Program-made: the position numbers and the translations under genes | The notes under the pieces: generated by a model | Told to the model about the DNA's origin: nothing | Seen by the model: only the letters and a program-made list of their open reading frames with translations | Database searches by the model: none | Shown: piece after piece, positions 33,747 to 44,610 of the stretch | Position numbering within the stretch: the first letter of the stretch is position 1 | Layout: each line of letters begins with the position of its first letter | DNA from: Brachypterus glaber | Lineage: Eukaryota > Arthropoda > Insecta > Coleoptera > Kateretidae | Assembly: GCA_958510825.1 (NCBI GenBank) | Contig: OY294048.1 | Coordinates: forward strand, 30,593,026-30,657,025 | DNA length: 64,000 nucleotides | Direction: 5' to 3'

Positions 33747-34021
33747 TAAAAATTTATAAATTTTTCCTTAAAAATCAAAGTTTACCATACAAATATTATT
33801 TATATGGGTAACTTTTATTTGTCAAATAAATGTGTGCTCCAATTTAAGAGCCAGCACGAAAAATTTTCGTAGATTTTTTCTTCCTGTATGTATAATTTTT
33901 TTTTCTATTATAACTAGGAATAACTTTAAATTTAAATTAATTATATCTTAAAAATTATGCACTGGAATACATATTCAGAAAACTTCCATTGAATTTAAAA
34001 ATATTATTATATCTTTTAATT
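33747..34021. other. Unassigned AT-rich spacer
   Basis: Nothing recognised. Confidence 0.5.
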
Positions 34022-34025
34022 TATG

Positions 34026-34290
34026 GGAGGCACAGCGCGCTGCAGCGTAGTGGGCTAGCGCATGTACATAGCAAGTCAACTAGCGTGGGTTCGATTCTCA
34101 CAGTTAATTAATAATTAAAATTTGGCGAAGGCGATAAGTGAAACGGATACTTCCTATAAACTGATTCGAAAAAGTCATTATAAGCCGGTGATTCGTCTAC
34201 AACTAGCCCACACAAGTCTTGGACTTAGGGGATGCCTAATTAAGTATACTTCTATAGAGTGGTACGAGGTTAAACAAACATGTAATTTAT
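34026..34290 (+). mobile_element. tRNA-derived SINE, copy 2
   Basis: The A-box-like CAGCGTAGTGGGCTAGCGC and B box GGTTCGATTCTCAC are followed by the shared body (AAATTTGGCGAAGGCGA, AAGCCGGTGATTCG, CTAGCCCACACAAGTCTTGG, GGTACGAGGTTAAAC). Compared with copy 1 it lacks about 20 bases right after the B box. Confidence 0.85.
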
Positions 34291-34295
34291 TATAT

Positions 34296-35613
34296 TTAAT
34301 TTCAGATTTGATCACTTTTATGGACCTTTAGAAATATAAATTCAAAAATTTCATCTAATGCTGTAAAATAATATTATTAAATGGTCCAAATTAAAAACTT
34401 TGCTTAAAATTATTTCAGTAAGGGACAAGAGTGCTTAAAAGAAAATGAAAACCCCTCGCTGACGGGCTAAAACATGTTTCCAAATGGTTTCATAAAGAGA
34501 AATAAAGTACGAATGATGCAAGGAAAATAAATCGTTCGATTTTGCCTGCTTCTCCACCCACAAACAACATTTTGTCGATTCTAACAAGCAAAAACTCTTT
34601 CGCTCCCTCTGGGGATGATAGTTATTCACAAATCTTCCTTTTTATCGGTGATAAATTTTAAATCCTTTAACAGAGAATTTTTTTATTATAGAATGGTTGT
34701 TTTGCATTTTTTTATTCTTTGAGTGTAGATTTAAATAACAGGATTAAAATTTGTATATTATTTTAATATTATTGAAATACTAATGGGGTTAATGGCCCAA
34801 ACCATTACGGCCCTTAGGCAATAGATAACTTGTCCTCCCTGATGCTATCCGCGCCGATTCAGGCAGGGCTGAGGGCTTGTGTCACAGATTTGGCTGATTA
34901 TTTTTTTATGTTGAAGAAAAACCTCCACAGGATTTTTTTCTAAAACGCCCCGTTTCGAAAATATGATTTATTTAATTTTTTTCAAAATTTTTAAATTTCT
35001 CGATAACTCAAAAACTATTTAACCTACAGAACTGCGGTTTGCTCTATTAAAAAACTCATATTTTTTTCTATCAAATTTTATCAAATAAGTTTTGACAGTT
35101 TTTTTTTCAAGATGGCGGCGAAAAATTTTAAGGCCATTTTTCTCAAAAACAAAAACAAAAACATTTTTTATTTTTTTTGAAAATTTCAGGATCAACTACT
35201 AATTATGTTTTGATTAAAAAAATCAAAAAATAGCACTTTTTTGTTATTTCTTTGCTAGAACCAATAATATGGCCAAAAAACGGTCTACATGTACTATTTT
35301 ATGTTTCGTTTCATTTCATGATAATAGATTTGTAAGATATACAATAATAGTGTATAACAATATATTGTATTGTGATAATATCCGCGCCCATCCAGGTAGG
35401 GCTGACGGCTTGGGTCAAGTATTTGTCTAATTATTTTTGGGTGTAGCCCTAAAACACCCTAACAGACGGGTATTTTTAAAAGTTTTTTAAAATTATACGT
35501 AATGCACTTGGTACAAAATTGTTTGATTTTGTACAAAATTTTTCTTTTTTTTAGGTCTGAAGTCAACGTATAATACTCCTCTGCTGTGACGCTTCGAAGA
35601 TTTAATGTTTGTT
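34296..35613. other. Spacer with a two-copy direct repeat
   Basis: No gene is seen. A block with TATCCGCGCC, CAGGYAGGGCTGASGGCTTG and GTCTAATTATTTTT-like text occurs at about 34846-34910 and 35379-35440, in the same orientation and about 530 bp apart. Confidence 0.6.
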
Positions 35614-37570
35614 TGTTTTTTAACCTCGTACTATTCTACTTAATTAAGCAATTAAGCATCCCCTAAGTCCAGGACTTGTGTGGGCTAGTAGTAGATGGAA
35701 CCACCGGCTTTAATTGGCTTTCGAACCAATATATCTAGGGATTACGCCTTCGCCAAATTTCAATTAATTACACTACCCGACAATTTGAAACTTTTGAAAT
35801 ATACTATTTATGATATATATTGGGTCTAGAAGTGTTTTTTCCCCTGATTTCATATCCTTTTTCAGAATTTTTCTATCACGTCACAGTTTTGATATACATT
35901 GCGTTTTATAATAAAAAGAGGCATTTTTTCTAATGTCGGGGGATTTCACATTTATAAATATTTTTTTTCAAATTTGGTACACTTGTTAAAAATTTGTGTG
36001 CTTTTCGAATATTTTAATTTTTTTTTAAATATCGATTGTCATTTGTTTTTTATAATAAAAAGAAAAAGTTTTTTCGTTGCCAAAATTTCAAAAGATGGAA
36101 TTTTTCGATGTTTTTATGAAAAAAACACTCTGTATTTATCTGGCTTCATTTAGATTTCAATTTTTTTTTGAAGGACCTTCTGGAAGCGGCGCAATATTAA
36201 TTTTTAGTTAGTTATGTCAGCTATTTTAACAGCAATTTGCATAGTTCAAGAACAATAAGTAGGCTTTGGACCAGAATTTGACATTTTAAGTCAATGTTCT
36301 ATTTACTTCTTAAGATACAGTTTATTTATGTTTAAAAAGTTAACCTTATTTATTTTTATCATTTATTTGTTTATTTATTTTATTACATCGGCACTTAGTG
36401 CTACTAAGAGTGCCGATGTATTGAAATCTTCGCCGAAAAGTCAAAATCTTTGACCACGTTTTTTTTACATTTCTCGACGTTTTAGACCATTCGGAATCGA
36501 AATCAGTAAAAAAGTCCGTCTGTCTGTCTGTCTGGGTGTAAACTCTCTAACTCCATTTCTACATGAGATATCGACTTGCGGTTTTTTGCATATTGTTTCT
36601 TATCGTATTCCGAAGAGCTGATTAGATTTTAGGGGTAAACGATTGGGGGTAAGGGGGTAAAAATAGGGTAAAACTCCTATATTTAGCTTTTTTTGTTTAT
36701 AATTAAGGCAATTATTATTGTATTTGGTTAATTTAGCACTTATATAAAAGATAATTTTAAATTGGTCAAAAAATGTTATAAACAACGTTTTCCTAAAACG
36801 CATTGTTTTCGAGATATTGGCGTTTAAAGCAGTAAAAGGTTTTTTTATCATATTTCACATAATTATAACGCGATTTTAAAAAATTATATTTTAAATAAAA
36901 GCTCTTTTTAAGCCCTATAAAACATGTTATATGTTTTTTTTTTAGTGTACAATAGTGCCGATGTTTTGACAACGTTTCATCTAGTTAATTGATTGAATTA
37001 ATTAACTTGACTTAAAACGTCAAATTTTTGTACAAAGCCTACTTATTGTTCTTAAAGTATGCAAAACGCTGTTAAAATATCTGACATAATTGACTTAAAA
37101 TTAATATTGTGCCGCTTCCAGAAGGCCGTGAAAAAAAAAATTGAAACCAAATTGAAGCCATATAAATACAGAGTGTTTTTTTGTTAGTTACATCGAAAAA
37201 TTCCATCTTTTGAAATTTTGGCAACGAAAAAACTTTTTCTTTTTATTATAAAAAACAAATGACAATCGATATTTAATTTTTTTTTTAAATATTCGAAAGG
37301 CCCCATAATTTTTAACAAGAGTACCAAATTTGAAAAAAAAATATTCATAAATGTGAAATCTCCCGACGTTCAAAAAAATGCCTATTTTTATTATAAAACA
37401 CCCTGTATATCAAAATTGTGACGTGATGGAAGAATTCTAAAAGCGGATTTCATGTCGGGTAGTGTTATTAACTGAAAAAGGTAATCGGCGCCAGTGAGGT
37501 TTGAACTCACGATCATTGGCTCAGTGTCAATGCTATATCGACGCCTTAGACCGCTGATATATTACGTACC
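35614..37570 (-). mobile_element. tRNA-derived SINE, copy 3, split by a nested element
   Basis: Minus-strand SINE. The head with a B box (GTGAGTTCAAACCTCAC) lies at about 37479-37570, and the body with CTAGCCCACACAAGTCCTGG and TACGAGGTTAAA lies at 35614-35770. They are separated by the element at 35771-37464. Removing that element and one TTA restores the order seen in copy 1 (TTTTTCAGTTAATTAA, then AAATTTGGC). Confidence 0.88.
35771..37464. mobile_element. Fold-back element with TTA target duplication, TIR CACTACCCGACA
   Basis: CACTACCCGACA at the left and TGTCGGGTAGTG at the right are inverted ends, with TTA duplicated outside (35768-35770 and 37465-37467). A 3-bp TWA duplication is characteristic of PIF/Harbinger transposons, so a non-autonomous Harbinger-like origin is plausible. 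Just inside both ends is a TACAGGGTGTTTTATAATAA-like block (one copy reads TACATTGCG). The arms mirror for several hundred bases (CACATTTATAAATATTTTTT, AAAATTTCAAAAGATGGAAT). The centre holds a perfect hairpin (ACATCGGCACT, loop, AGTGCCGATGT at 36385-36420) and a GTCCGTCTGTCTGTCTG patch. No transposase is present. Confidence 0.8.
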
Positions 37571-39441
37571 ACTGCATAATAGAGTCTGTATTTGTCTTAT
37601 GCCAAACTTGTTATTGTATTATTCTATTTCATTAAACAAGTCCTGCTTTCATGTTCAATCAATGTGCATTCGAATAAATTAAAATCTGTTTTCGTAATAA
37701 AATCGATATTTAAGGCTTGTGCATGAAATTACCATACGCGGTTTGCGAAGATAGGAAACCGAATTTTGACAAGATAAAACTATCTGATGTTACAATCTCG
37801 GGTTAACTATATCCATTTCAATTGTTATCCAGACATTTTATGGGCCCTCACGCGTAAATATGAGTCATATAACTGCTGAATACGATGGCATTGCTGATAA
37901 TAATTTTATTCAGGGTTTAATTTGGTTTTGCTAATTTTTAGTAGGTATATATGTGTATTTATGGCGCATTATTATTAACGAACTCTTCGATATCAGGCAT
38001 TTAAACTGCACAATGCTATTACTTGTTTAACTACTAGTAGTTACTAGTAGTATACTACAACCGCTGCGTTTTAAAAATTGGCAGTTTTTACTTATCACTA
38101 ATAATACAACTATTACACTAGGAAACGCGGTTTCTTGCCCTGATTGGAGTCACATATTTTTTAACTAATTTCGGATCGCTGAGACCGTATCTGGCTTCAG
38201 AATGTTTCTATTACCTAAAGTTTCTGAGAAAAATGAGATAAAAGTGGTAAAACATCATTATTAATTAAAAAGTACCTAACTTAGATTATAAAGACTTTAA
38301 ATTAATAGGTAAAATAAATATGGATACTAGGGAAAAAATATAAAAAAAAATAATGGATCCTGAGACACAACTAAGTAGGGGTGGGGGTGAGGAGATCATC
38401 CTTCTAAAGGAACTAACTTAGTAACTTAACTTAACATGTACTCATGCTCAAAAACGTCAAAAACATCACTAGGCGGTCAAAAATAAACTAGAAATATGTT
38501 ACGTAATACGGTCCCTATGTTATCAAGTAATATTTTTATGATGTAGAAGTATTAAAAAAAAAAACGACAAAAAATAAGCAATATTTTTTTTTATAAATTA
38601 TTTTTAAATAAGCATAATTGCCTGTACTAAAATTTAAAAAATTACACATGTAGGATTTTTTCAAGGTCAAATTCGGATTCTAGGTCTATAAATTGATATG
38701 AAAAATATATTTTTCGCGCTTGGGAAAAAAGTTTACACTGGGTGCTTAATTTTTTTTTATTTATTTAATTTTGACGAACAAATTAAGCCAAATAAAAAAA
38801 CATTTGTATACATATTTTTGTAGATAATTTTATAAGCTACAAATTAAGTCCTGCGAAATTTTTACACAAACTTGATAGTTTCGCCACAAATGAGCAATTA
38901 AGTAAACTGTGCACTTTAGTTTTAAGGTTTTTATTTTTTTTTCGCGTACTTACTGTAACAGTAGGTCCTTCGAATATGGATCTTTGAGTTCCTCGTATTT
39001 TACTTAAGATACCCTAAATTTTTTTAAATCCTACAATTTTTTTTTAGGATTTTGAAAAAATCCGTCATTATTTCCTGGACTTTTTATCTCAAAAATGTAA
39101 GGTGCTGGAATTTTTCTAAGAACAGATTCAGATTCTACACCCTGAAATTAGTAAGAAAAATTTACTTTCAGATCAGGGCAAAAAAAGTTTCGATTTGTTG
39201 CCTAGTGTTATCAAGCCAAAAAAATCTTGAACATAAAAAAAATAATAATCCAAAACCATTATAGACGAAAGAAAATTTACCGAAAAAGTTACCAGCAACG
39301 TTAATCACCTAATAATTAATACCTTATAATTTTATTAAAGTAAATTTATGTTCATAAATTTTAGATTTTTTATAATTTATACTTAGCATTAAAATGCGTG
39401 GAATACCACTATTTTATTTTTTACTTTTTCATTAGTTTTAC
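37571..39441. other. Unassigned AT-rich stretch
   Basis: No gene, RNA or bounded repeat could be supported. Short palindromes around 38030-38060 (ACTACTAGTAGTTACTAGTA) are noted. Confidence 0.45.
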
Positions 39442-40262
39442 TACGATTAGCAGTACCCGGCGTATTTCCAGTTGTATTCCAGTCTTTAGTCTTCAATACA
39501 AGAGGCTTTACCTAGAAATAATTCAGTGAGTTTTGATTTTCGGTTTATTGGGTAGTAAATAAAAAAAAACAATTTTACGCGTTGAACTCGATTTGGAACT
39601 GTTATTTTTTTAACCTATTTTTCACCAAAAACAGATTTTTAAAATATCTCTTAATCGTTACACTATACTTTTTAGATTTTTTTTTTCGAAAAACCAAAAT
39701 GGTCGGTTAGGCATGCCCCTTAGAACATTTTGGGTGAAAATTAAAAAAATCAATCTAGCACTTTCTTTTTAATTTACATAAAATTACATTTTTTTAAAAT
39801 AATTCACACATCTGTGCCCTATTATCTCGAGTAAACCGATTTTCGATTGAATCACCATTGTATTAAGCATAAAAGAAATCCTTCCTAACCAAGTCATAAA
39901 GAAAAATCTAAAACCCTACAGTGTAACGTTTAAGGCGGTGAATTAGCTATAAGTAGTACAAAAAAATACATGACAAAAAAAATGTTGGAGATTTGGTTCT
40001 ATTTATTTTCATATCAAACATTTTTTGTCCTAGGATGCACCGATCTTGAGATATTTTAAAAGTACGTTTTTTGTGAAAAGTACGTTAAAAAAAATTCCAA
40101 GTCGAGTTCAATGTCCCAAAATTGTTCATTTGCGGCCTTAAACCCTATGCAATAAACCAAAAATCTAAACCCTGAATTATTTCCAAGTAAAGCCTCTTTT
40201 ATTAACTTAAAGACTGGACTATAACTGGAAATATGACGGGAACTGACGATTAGTAATCGACT
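39442..40262. mobile_element. Diverged fold-back element
   Basis: Left-side blocks (TATTTCCAGTTGTATTCCAG, AGAGGCTTTACCTAGAAATA, GTTGAACTCGATTTGGAA) have inverted partners on the right (CTGGACTATAACTGGAAATA, TTCCAAGTAAAGCCTCTT, TTCCAAGTCGAGTTCAAT). It is about 820 bp with a low-similarity centre and no gene. Confidence 0.7.
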
Positions 40263-40844
40263 TACCGAAAGAGTATGTAAAATCGTCGATTAGTTACGAT
40301 TTGTTTTCCAATGTACGCTCATACGAGATATATCCCTTATCGAAAGCTATTGCAAAAACTATTTAAATATAAAATTTCACCCTCCTACTACTGATAAATA
40401 TCGTATTTTTTCTAAATGCTAATATATTGCTAGTATACGTAAGGCCTCAAGATAGGGTCCATATTATTGGCCTATAGGCTTTATATATTTACCATAAAAG
40501 ATTAGCTAAGATTGTCAATAAAAACAAGTGTTATTTATGGGAAGATAAAAGGCCAATTTGTAATTTTAGATAAACTTACTCAAAATTATTTAGGGGATTA
40601 CACTTGTCTCTTACTCATCCATTCATATTACCCTCTGGGGAGATTAAATCCTTGCAGTGATATTTCAAACATCAAAGCATAAAATAAGTATTGTAAAAAA
40701 AATATTTTAATAAAAGTTTAAATTCTTATCAGACATTTAGTGTTTAACACTAAGAACAATTAATGTACATTCTTATAGAATTTATATAGATACACAAAAA
40801 CTGTCATAATAAAAATTTTCACGTCAGTAATAAATTGCATTATT
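40263..40844. other. Unassigned AT-rich spacer
   Basis: Nothing recognised. Confidence 0.5.
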
Positions 40845-41468
40845 AACAATAATAATAATAATAATTCTTTATTCCAGCCCAGAGGGCTATATACAAAAAA
40901 TACAAAACATAAAAAATATCTACAAGAAAATTAATAATTAGCCAATATACAAAAAGAGCTACCGTCCCCCCATTAAAACTCTACTCCAGGTTTGCTATAG
41001 ATTGGAACGCCATAGAATGTCACTCCTCAGCAGAGCCACAATAAAGAGGTTTGAAGATTTATACAGCCGATCGCAGAACCCAAAAGCCCAAAATCTATGA
41101 ATAGCTAGGAAGTCATTAACACGAGCCGTAACAAACATTTCACTAGTACTAGAAAATCTCGGTATGTTATTTAAGAGTCTAAACCCATTATTATAGCACA
41201 CGCGCAGATTATTCCACCATCCCAGTGTATAATTACACCAAATTTCGGACATGTAGATCCCTGAGCAATATGTTTGAAATAACAGTTTTTTAATGTCAGA
41301 GTTACACTTGGAGAAACGACGGGTTAATATATTAGCACGGACTCAGAGGGCTTTGTACTGTCTCTGAATGTCGAGATTATCGGACAGATCATAGGTTAGA
41401 ATATGCCCTAAGTATTTGAATTGCGACACTATACTTATAAGACTACCGTTAAGAAGCACTGATGTTAG
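40845..41468 (-). mobile_element. 5'-truncated LINE with (AAT)n-type tail
   Basis: Minus-strand LINE fragment. On the plus strand it begins with the (AAT)n tail at about 40848-40864, followed by TCTTTATTCCAGCCCAGAGG, a short 3' untranslated region, and the C-terminal part of a reverse transcriptase up to about 41466. It abuts the tail of the next LINE. Confidence 0.8.
40995..41466 (-). pseudogene. LINE reverse transcriptase C-terminal fragment
   Basis: The downstream part is an 85-codon open stretch (40995-41252) with the C-terminal pattern NNGFRLLNNIPRFSSTSEMF, then FVTARVNDFLAI and a closing region. Upstream in the same frame the translation continues as SQFKYLGHILTYDLSDN, an RT thumb-entry motif, and RRFSKCNSDIKKLLFQTYC, with one in-frame stop before the VRAN segment. 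The catalytic palm (FADD) is not included because the copy is 5'-truncated. The pattern resembles the Rex1/CR1 side of LINEs; that placement is inference. Confidence 0.75.
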
Positions 41469-41475
41469 CCAGTAA

Positions 41476-42512
41476 TAATAATAATAATAATCATCTTTAT
41501 TTCGCATAATAGTTATAACAATAAATCATTACAAACAATTATTGAAAGTACGTCACAGAGACCCATTTTGGGTAATATTAAAATAAATATAGAATAAAAT
41601 TAGGTTTAAAAAATATTACATACAAATATACAATTAAAATTTCATGCTACAGCTGCATAGAATTCCTCTAAAGAGTAAGGTTCTATATCACAGATTAAGT
41701 TATATACCTCTTTTTTTAACTTTTTAAAATCATTTTTTAAAATTTTAATCGTTGAGGGGAGTTTATTAAAGAACTGTATGGACGAATAGTAGGAACCCCT
41801 CTCATAAACTCTCAGATTATATCTGGGAAAAGTGTAATCCAAAGATCTTTCTGAGCGAGTTTCAAGCTCGCTGTACAAATGTTTATTTTTTACTAGAAAT
41901 AAAATACATTCACAGATATATAAACCTATGACTGTTAATATTTTGAATGATTTAAATTGGTTTCTGAAAGTTTCTCTGTATTTTAATCCTAGTATAGTTC
42001 GTATTGCTCTTTTTTGACAGATCAAGATAGATTCTACATCTTTACACTTTACCCAGAAAATAATTCCGTAGCGTAAAATGCTCTGAAAGTTCGAAAAGTA
42101 GATTAACCTGAGTGTGCTCACATCAACATACTTCCTCATTACAAGGAGTGAAGAGCTCACGCTGTTCAATTTTTTCCGCAAATGATCCAAATGCGAGCAC
42201 CAACTTAGATTGTCATCAATCTGAAGACCTAAAAACTTAGTTACATGCGATATTTCCCTACCAGCATTACATATATTTAAAGTTTTAACTTCATGTTTTT
42301 TTTATTTTGAACATCATAAAGCTCGTTTTATCTTCATTAAGAATAAGTTTATTTTTTTTTAGCCAATCTTTTATAGTTTTAAACAATGTTTCAGCCTCAA
42401 TAACTAAGTTTTCCTCAGAATCTGATTTAACCACATAATTTGAGTCATCAGCAAAGCTGATGAGTGTTTGATTTTCGTTTGGACTTTTATATACATGTGG
42501 AGTAAGGCACAT
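41476..42512 (-). mobile_element. 5'-truncated LINE with (ATT)n tail
   Basis: A (AAT)n stretch at about 41476-41490 (plus strand) is the tail, followed by a ~150-bp 3' untranslated region and an RT C-terminal half. The 5' break at about 42512 abuts a MITE (42508-42648). Confidence 0.85.
41642..42512 (-). pseudogene. LINE reverse transcriptase, truncated and frameshifted
   Basis: The upstream segment (42291-42512) carries LISFADDSNYV, the FADD catalytic motif, then LKKNKLILNEDKTSFMMF. At the T-rich run near 42295-42305 the frame shifts; the protein continues as VTKFLGLQIDDNLSWCSHL and on through 41642-42190 (RKYVDVSTLRLIYFSNF, LRYGIIFW, QKRAIRTILGL, SFKILTVIGLYI). This is the thumb and C-terminal region of a Jockey/CR1-type LINE. 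The N-terminal endonuclease and most of the fingers/palm are missing. Confidence 0.88.
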
Positions 42513-42648
42513 TCCACACAGAAACCCACTTAGTGTGACTTTAGAAATTTCTTTTTTGTCGGATTCTTATGTAGAAAAGTTTTTTACACAAGAATCAGAT
42601 TTTTTTTTAATTGGGCACATGGACTGGGTTTCTTTGTGCAGGGTCACA
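42508..42648. mobile_element. MITE, TIR TGTGACCCTGCACAAA family, copy 1 (worn left end)
   Basis: The right end CTGGGTTTCTTTGTGCAGGG followed by TCACA and TA matches the intact copy at 45840-45994, as does the centre TTTTTTGTCGGATTCTTATG. The left terminus is decayed (CACACAGAAACCCACTTAGT). Confidence 0.75.
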
Positions 42649-42650
42649 TA

Positions 42651-43347
42651 ACATGCTGTCCAAAAGTCACCCCCCCCCTTCTTAACTTTTGAAAGAGTTG
42701 AGATATCGACTTCAAATTTGAAACAATTAAATAAGACAACCCTTACTATCTTTTTGAATATATTTGATAGCTCTTATATGTGGGCAGGGGGGCATGGGGG
42801 GAATTGTTTTAAATATAATAGTCCAAACAAAAAGTGGAGTCGTGTAATACATCGTTTTAAAGCTTATATAATTCTCTATATAACTATATATCTTTTAATT
42901 TTTAACTTTTTTCAAGGTTCTAATTTTTAATTTTTTTTTTGCTAAAAAATGCGACCTAAGATTTTTGTGTATTTTTTTATGTCATTTAAAATTAGTTTAA
43001 AAGTATAATTTAGGTTTCTGTAACATGAAATAATTAATTTTTCAAAAATTGGTTGATTTTTTTAAAGAAATATTGACAAAGTACCCATTTTCAACCTTAT
43101 TTTAAACCCCAAAATAATGTTAAAAAATTAAAAATATAATGTTAAATAGAGAATTTTATAAGCTTTAAAATGATGTATCACACGACTCCACTTTTTTTTT
43201 TAAATCCCCCATGCTCATATCTTAAGAGCTAAACATATCAAACATATTCGAAAAGATAGTTTGGGTTGTCTTATTTAAGTGTTTCATATTTGAAGTCGAT
43301 GTCTTTACTTGTTCAAAAGTTAAGAGGGGAGTGACTTTTGGACCGCT
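42651..43347. mobile_element. Fold-back element, GGTCCAAAAGTCACC family, copy 2
   Basis: The left end ACATGCTGTCCAAAAGTCAC mirrors the right end GTGACTTTTGGACCGCT. Inner blocks (GAGATATCGACTTC, TAAGACAACCCTTACTATCT, GGGCAGGGGGGCATGG, AAAGCTTATATAATTCTC) occur in inverted order on the other side and match 28373-29084. Confidence 0.88.
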
Positions 43348-43532
43348 TCAACAGGCACTATTTTCGCTATAGAGGTAGCTTTAACCTAGCGCGCTAGGGG
43401 CTTTCATATACTGTGTCTCACCAACAACAAGAATTTCTTTGTCCATAAGTCTTGATGGCCAGTTTGATAGTTCACTAGTTAGCCAGCTAATTTGACGTAC
43501 ATGGCCGGATTGGCATGGACTTTATATGCATT

Positions 43533-43582
43533 TGGAAATACACTGCTGATGAGGTCAAATGATGTCGAAACAGTTCAGTCCA
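43533..43582 (+). ncRNA. Hammerhead-like motif, second type
   Basis: TGGA, bulge AATACA, CTG, then the core CTGATGA, a 14-base insert GGTCAAATGATGTC, the core GAAA, helix III bases CAGT, T at the cleavage-site position and CAG-TCCA, which pairs with CTG and TGGA. Both conserved core segments and U16.1 are in register for a type I hammerhead. Helix II is weak (G-C, G-U, U-G), so this may be decayed. It differs in sequence from the 22.8-kb family. Confidence 0.45.
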
Positions 43583-43716
43583 CAGTTTTCTTTTCAACTC
43601 TGTGACCATGTTGGTCATATACAAGCTTTGTTGCTGGCTAATAACCAATGTTTCTTGTCCGATGTGGCACGAATAAACAAAAATAACTATATGGTAGGCA
43701 ATTTAAATCAATTTCT

Positions 43717-43806
43717 AATTAACCCATTTCTGTTTCTATACGTCGATTCTATAGACCATCTAACAGATCTATAGAATCGACGTATATAAACAGAAATGGG
43801 TTAATT
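43717..43806. repeat. 38-bp near-perfect hairpin
   Basis: Arms 43717-43754 and 43769-43806 (AATTAACCCATTTCTGTTT..., CGTCGATTCTATAG) are inverted copies with one mismatch and a 14-base loop. Confidence 0.93.
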
Positions 43807-43808
43807 CG

Positions 43809-44606
43809 TAAGGGGAGCTTTCTTCGTCAGATCAATAAAAATCAAATTTTAGGGTGTCCTCTTTAAAGGACTGGGTTTTTGCTCAGAGGTCTTTCAGAAA
43901 CCACGCTTAAATATTTTTTTGTTCATATATGTTAATTTAGGAGCATTTAATCAATCAATAAACTTATTGATTTTAAAAAATAAAATTTCAAGCCTACCTG
44001 GATTTTTTTTATGTTATAGTAATAGTAATAATAATAATAATAATAATAATATATTTATTTATTTATATAATTAAGTTTACAATATATAAAAATATAGAAT
44101 AACCTAACTAATAACATAACAACAATAATTCGCAAGATGAGGCACACTGAGCTGTTAGACAGCTTGTATAATGTCTCGAACTTATTAATAATGACTATTT
44201 TTCGATAAAAATGTTTATAATTCCTTTTAGTTTTATTTCAGCTATGTAATATTTACACATTTTAAGAACTATTTATTTTAGAATATTTTAGTGTACGAAT
44301 TTTAAATACGCACTAATGCGTGCTCAATTATTTTCAAATTTTATCATATAAATATCAAAAATTTGTATGTTTTCCTGCGAAAATGCTCATAACTTCATTT
44401 TGGCTATGTTTGGCTATCTAGTATTTATACACTATTTAGACTACTTCTGTTAAATCATTTTAATATAAAAATTAGAAATGCGCGTCAGTGCGGGCGCAAA
44501 TATTTGTGAATTGTATTTGCACTTCTCATTAAAAAATGGCATGGATTTAATTAATATAAAAGTAAGACTTAAAAAATAATTTTACCTTAAATATTATGTT
44601 TATTCG
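43809..44606. repeat. AT-rich stretch with (AAT)n tract and a diverged ~178-bp duplication
   Basis: TAATAGTAATAATAATAATAAT-type sequence at about 44023-44050 looks like a LINE tail on the minus strand, but no RT sequence follows. From about 44217 to 44510, two diverged tandem copies share TCAGCTATGTAATATTTACA / TGGCTATCTAGTATTTATAC and ATACGCACTAATGCGTGC / ATGCGCGTCAGTGCGGGC. Confidence 0.5.
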
Positions 44607-44610
44607 TTAA

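Noticed and set aside
43806..43835. Minus-strand CTGACGA followed by CGAATTAACC as another hammerhead core
   Set aside because: No helix II hairpin and no GAAA in register; kept out as chance or too decayed.
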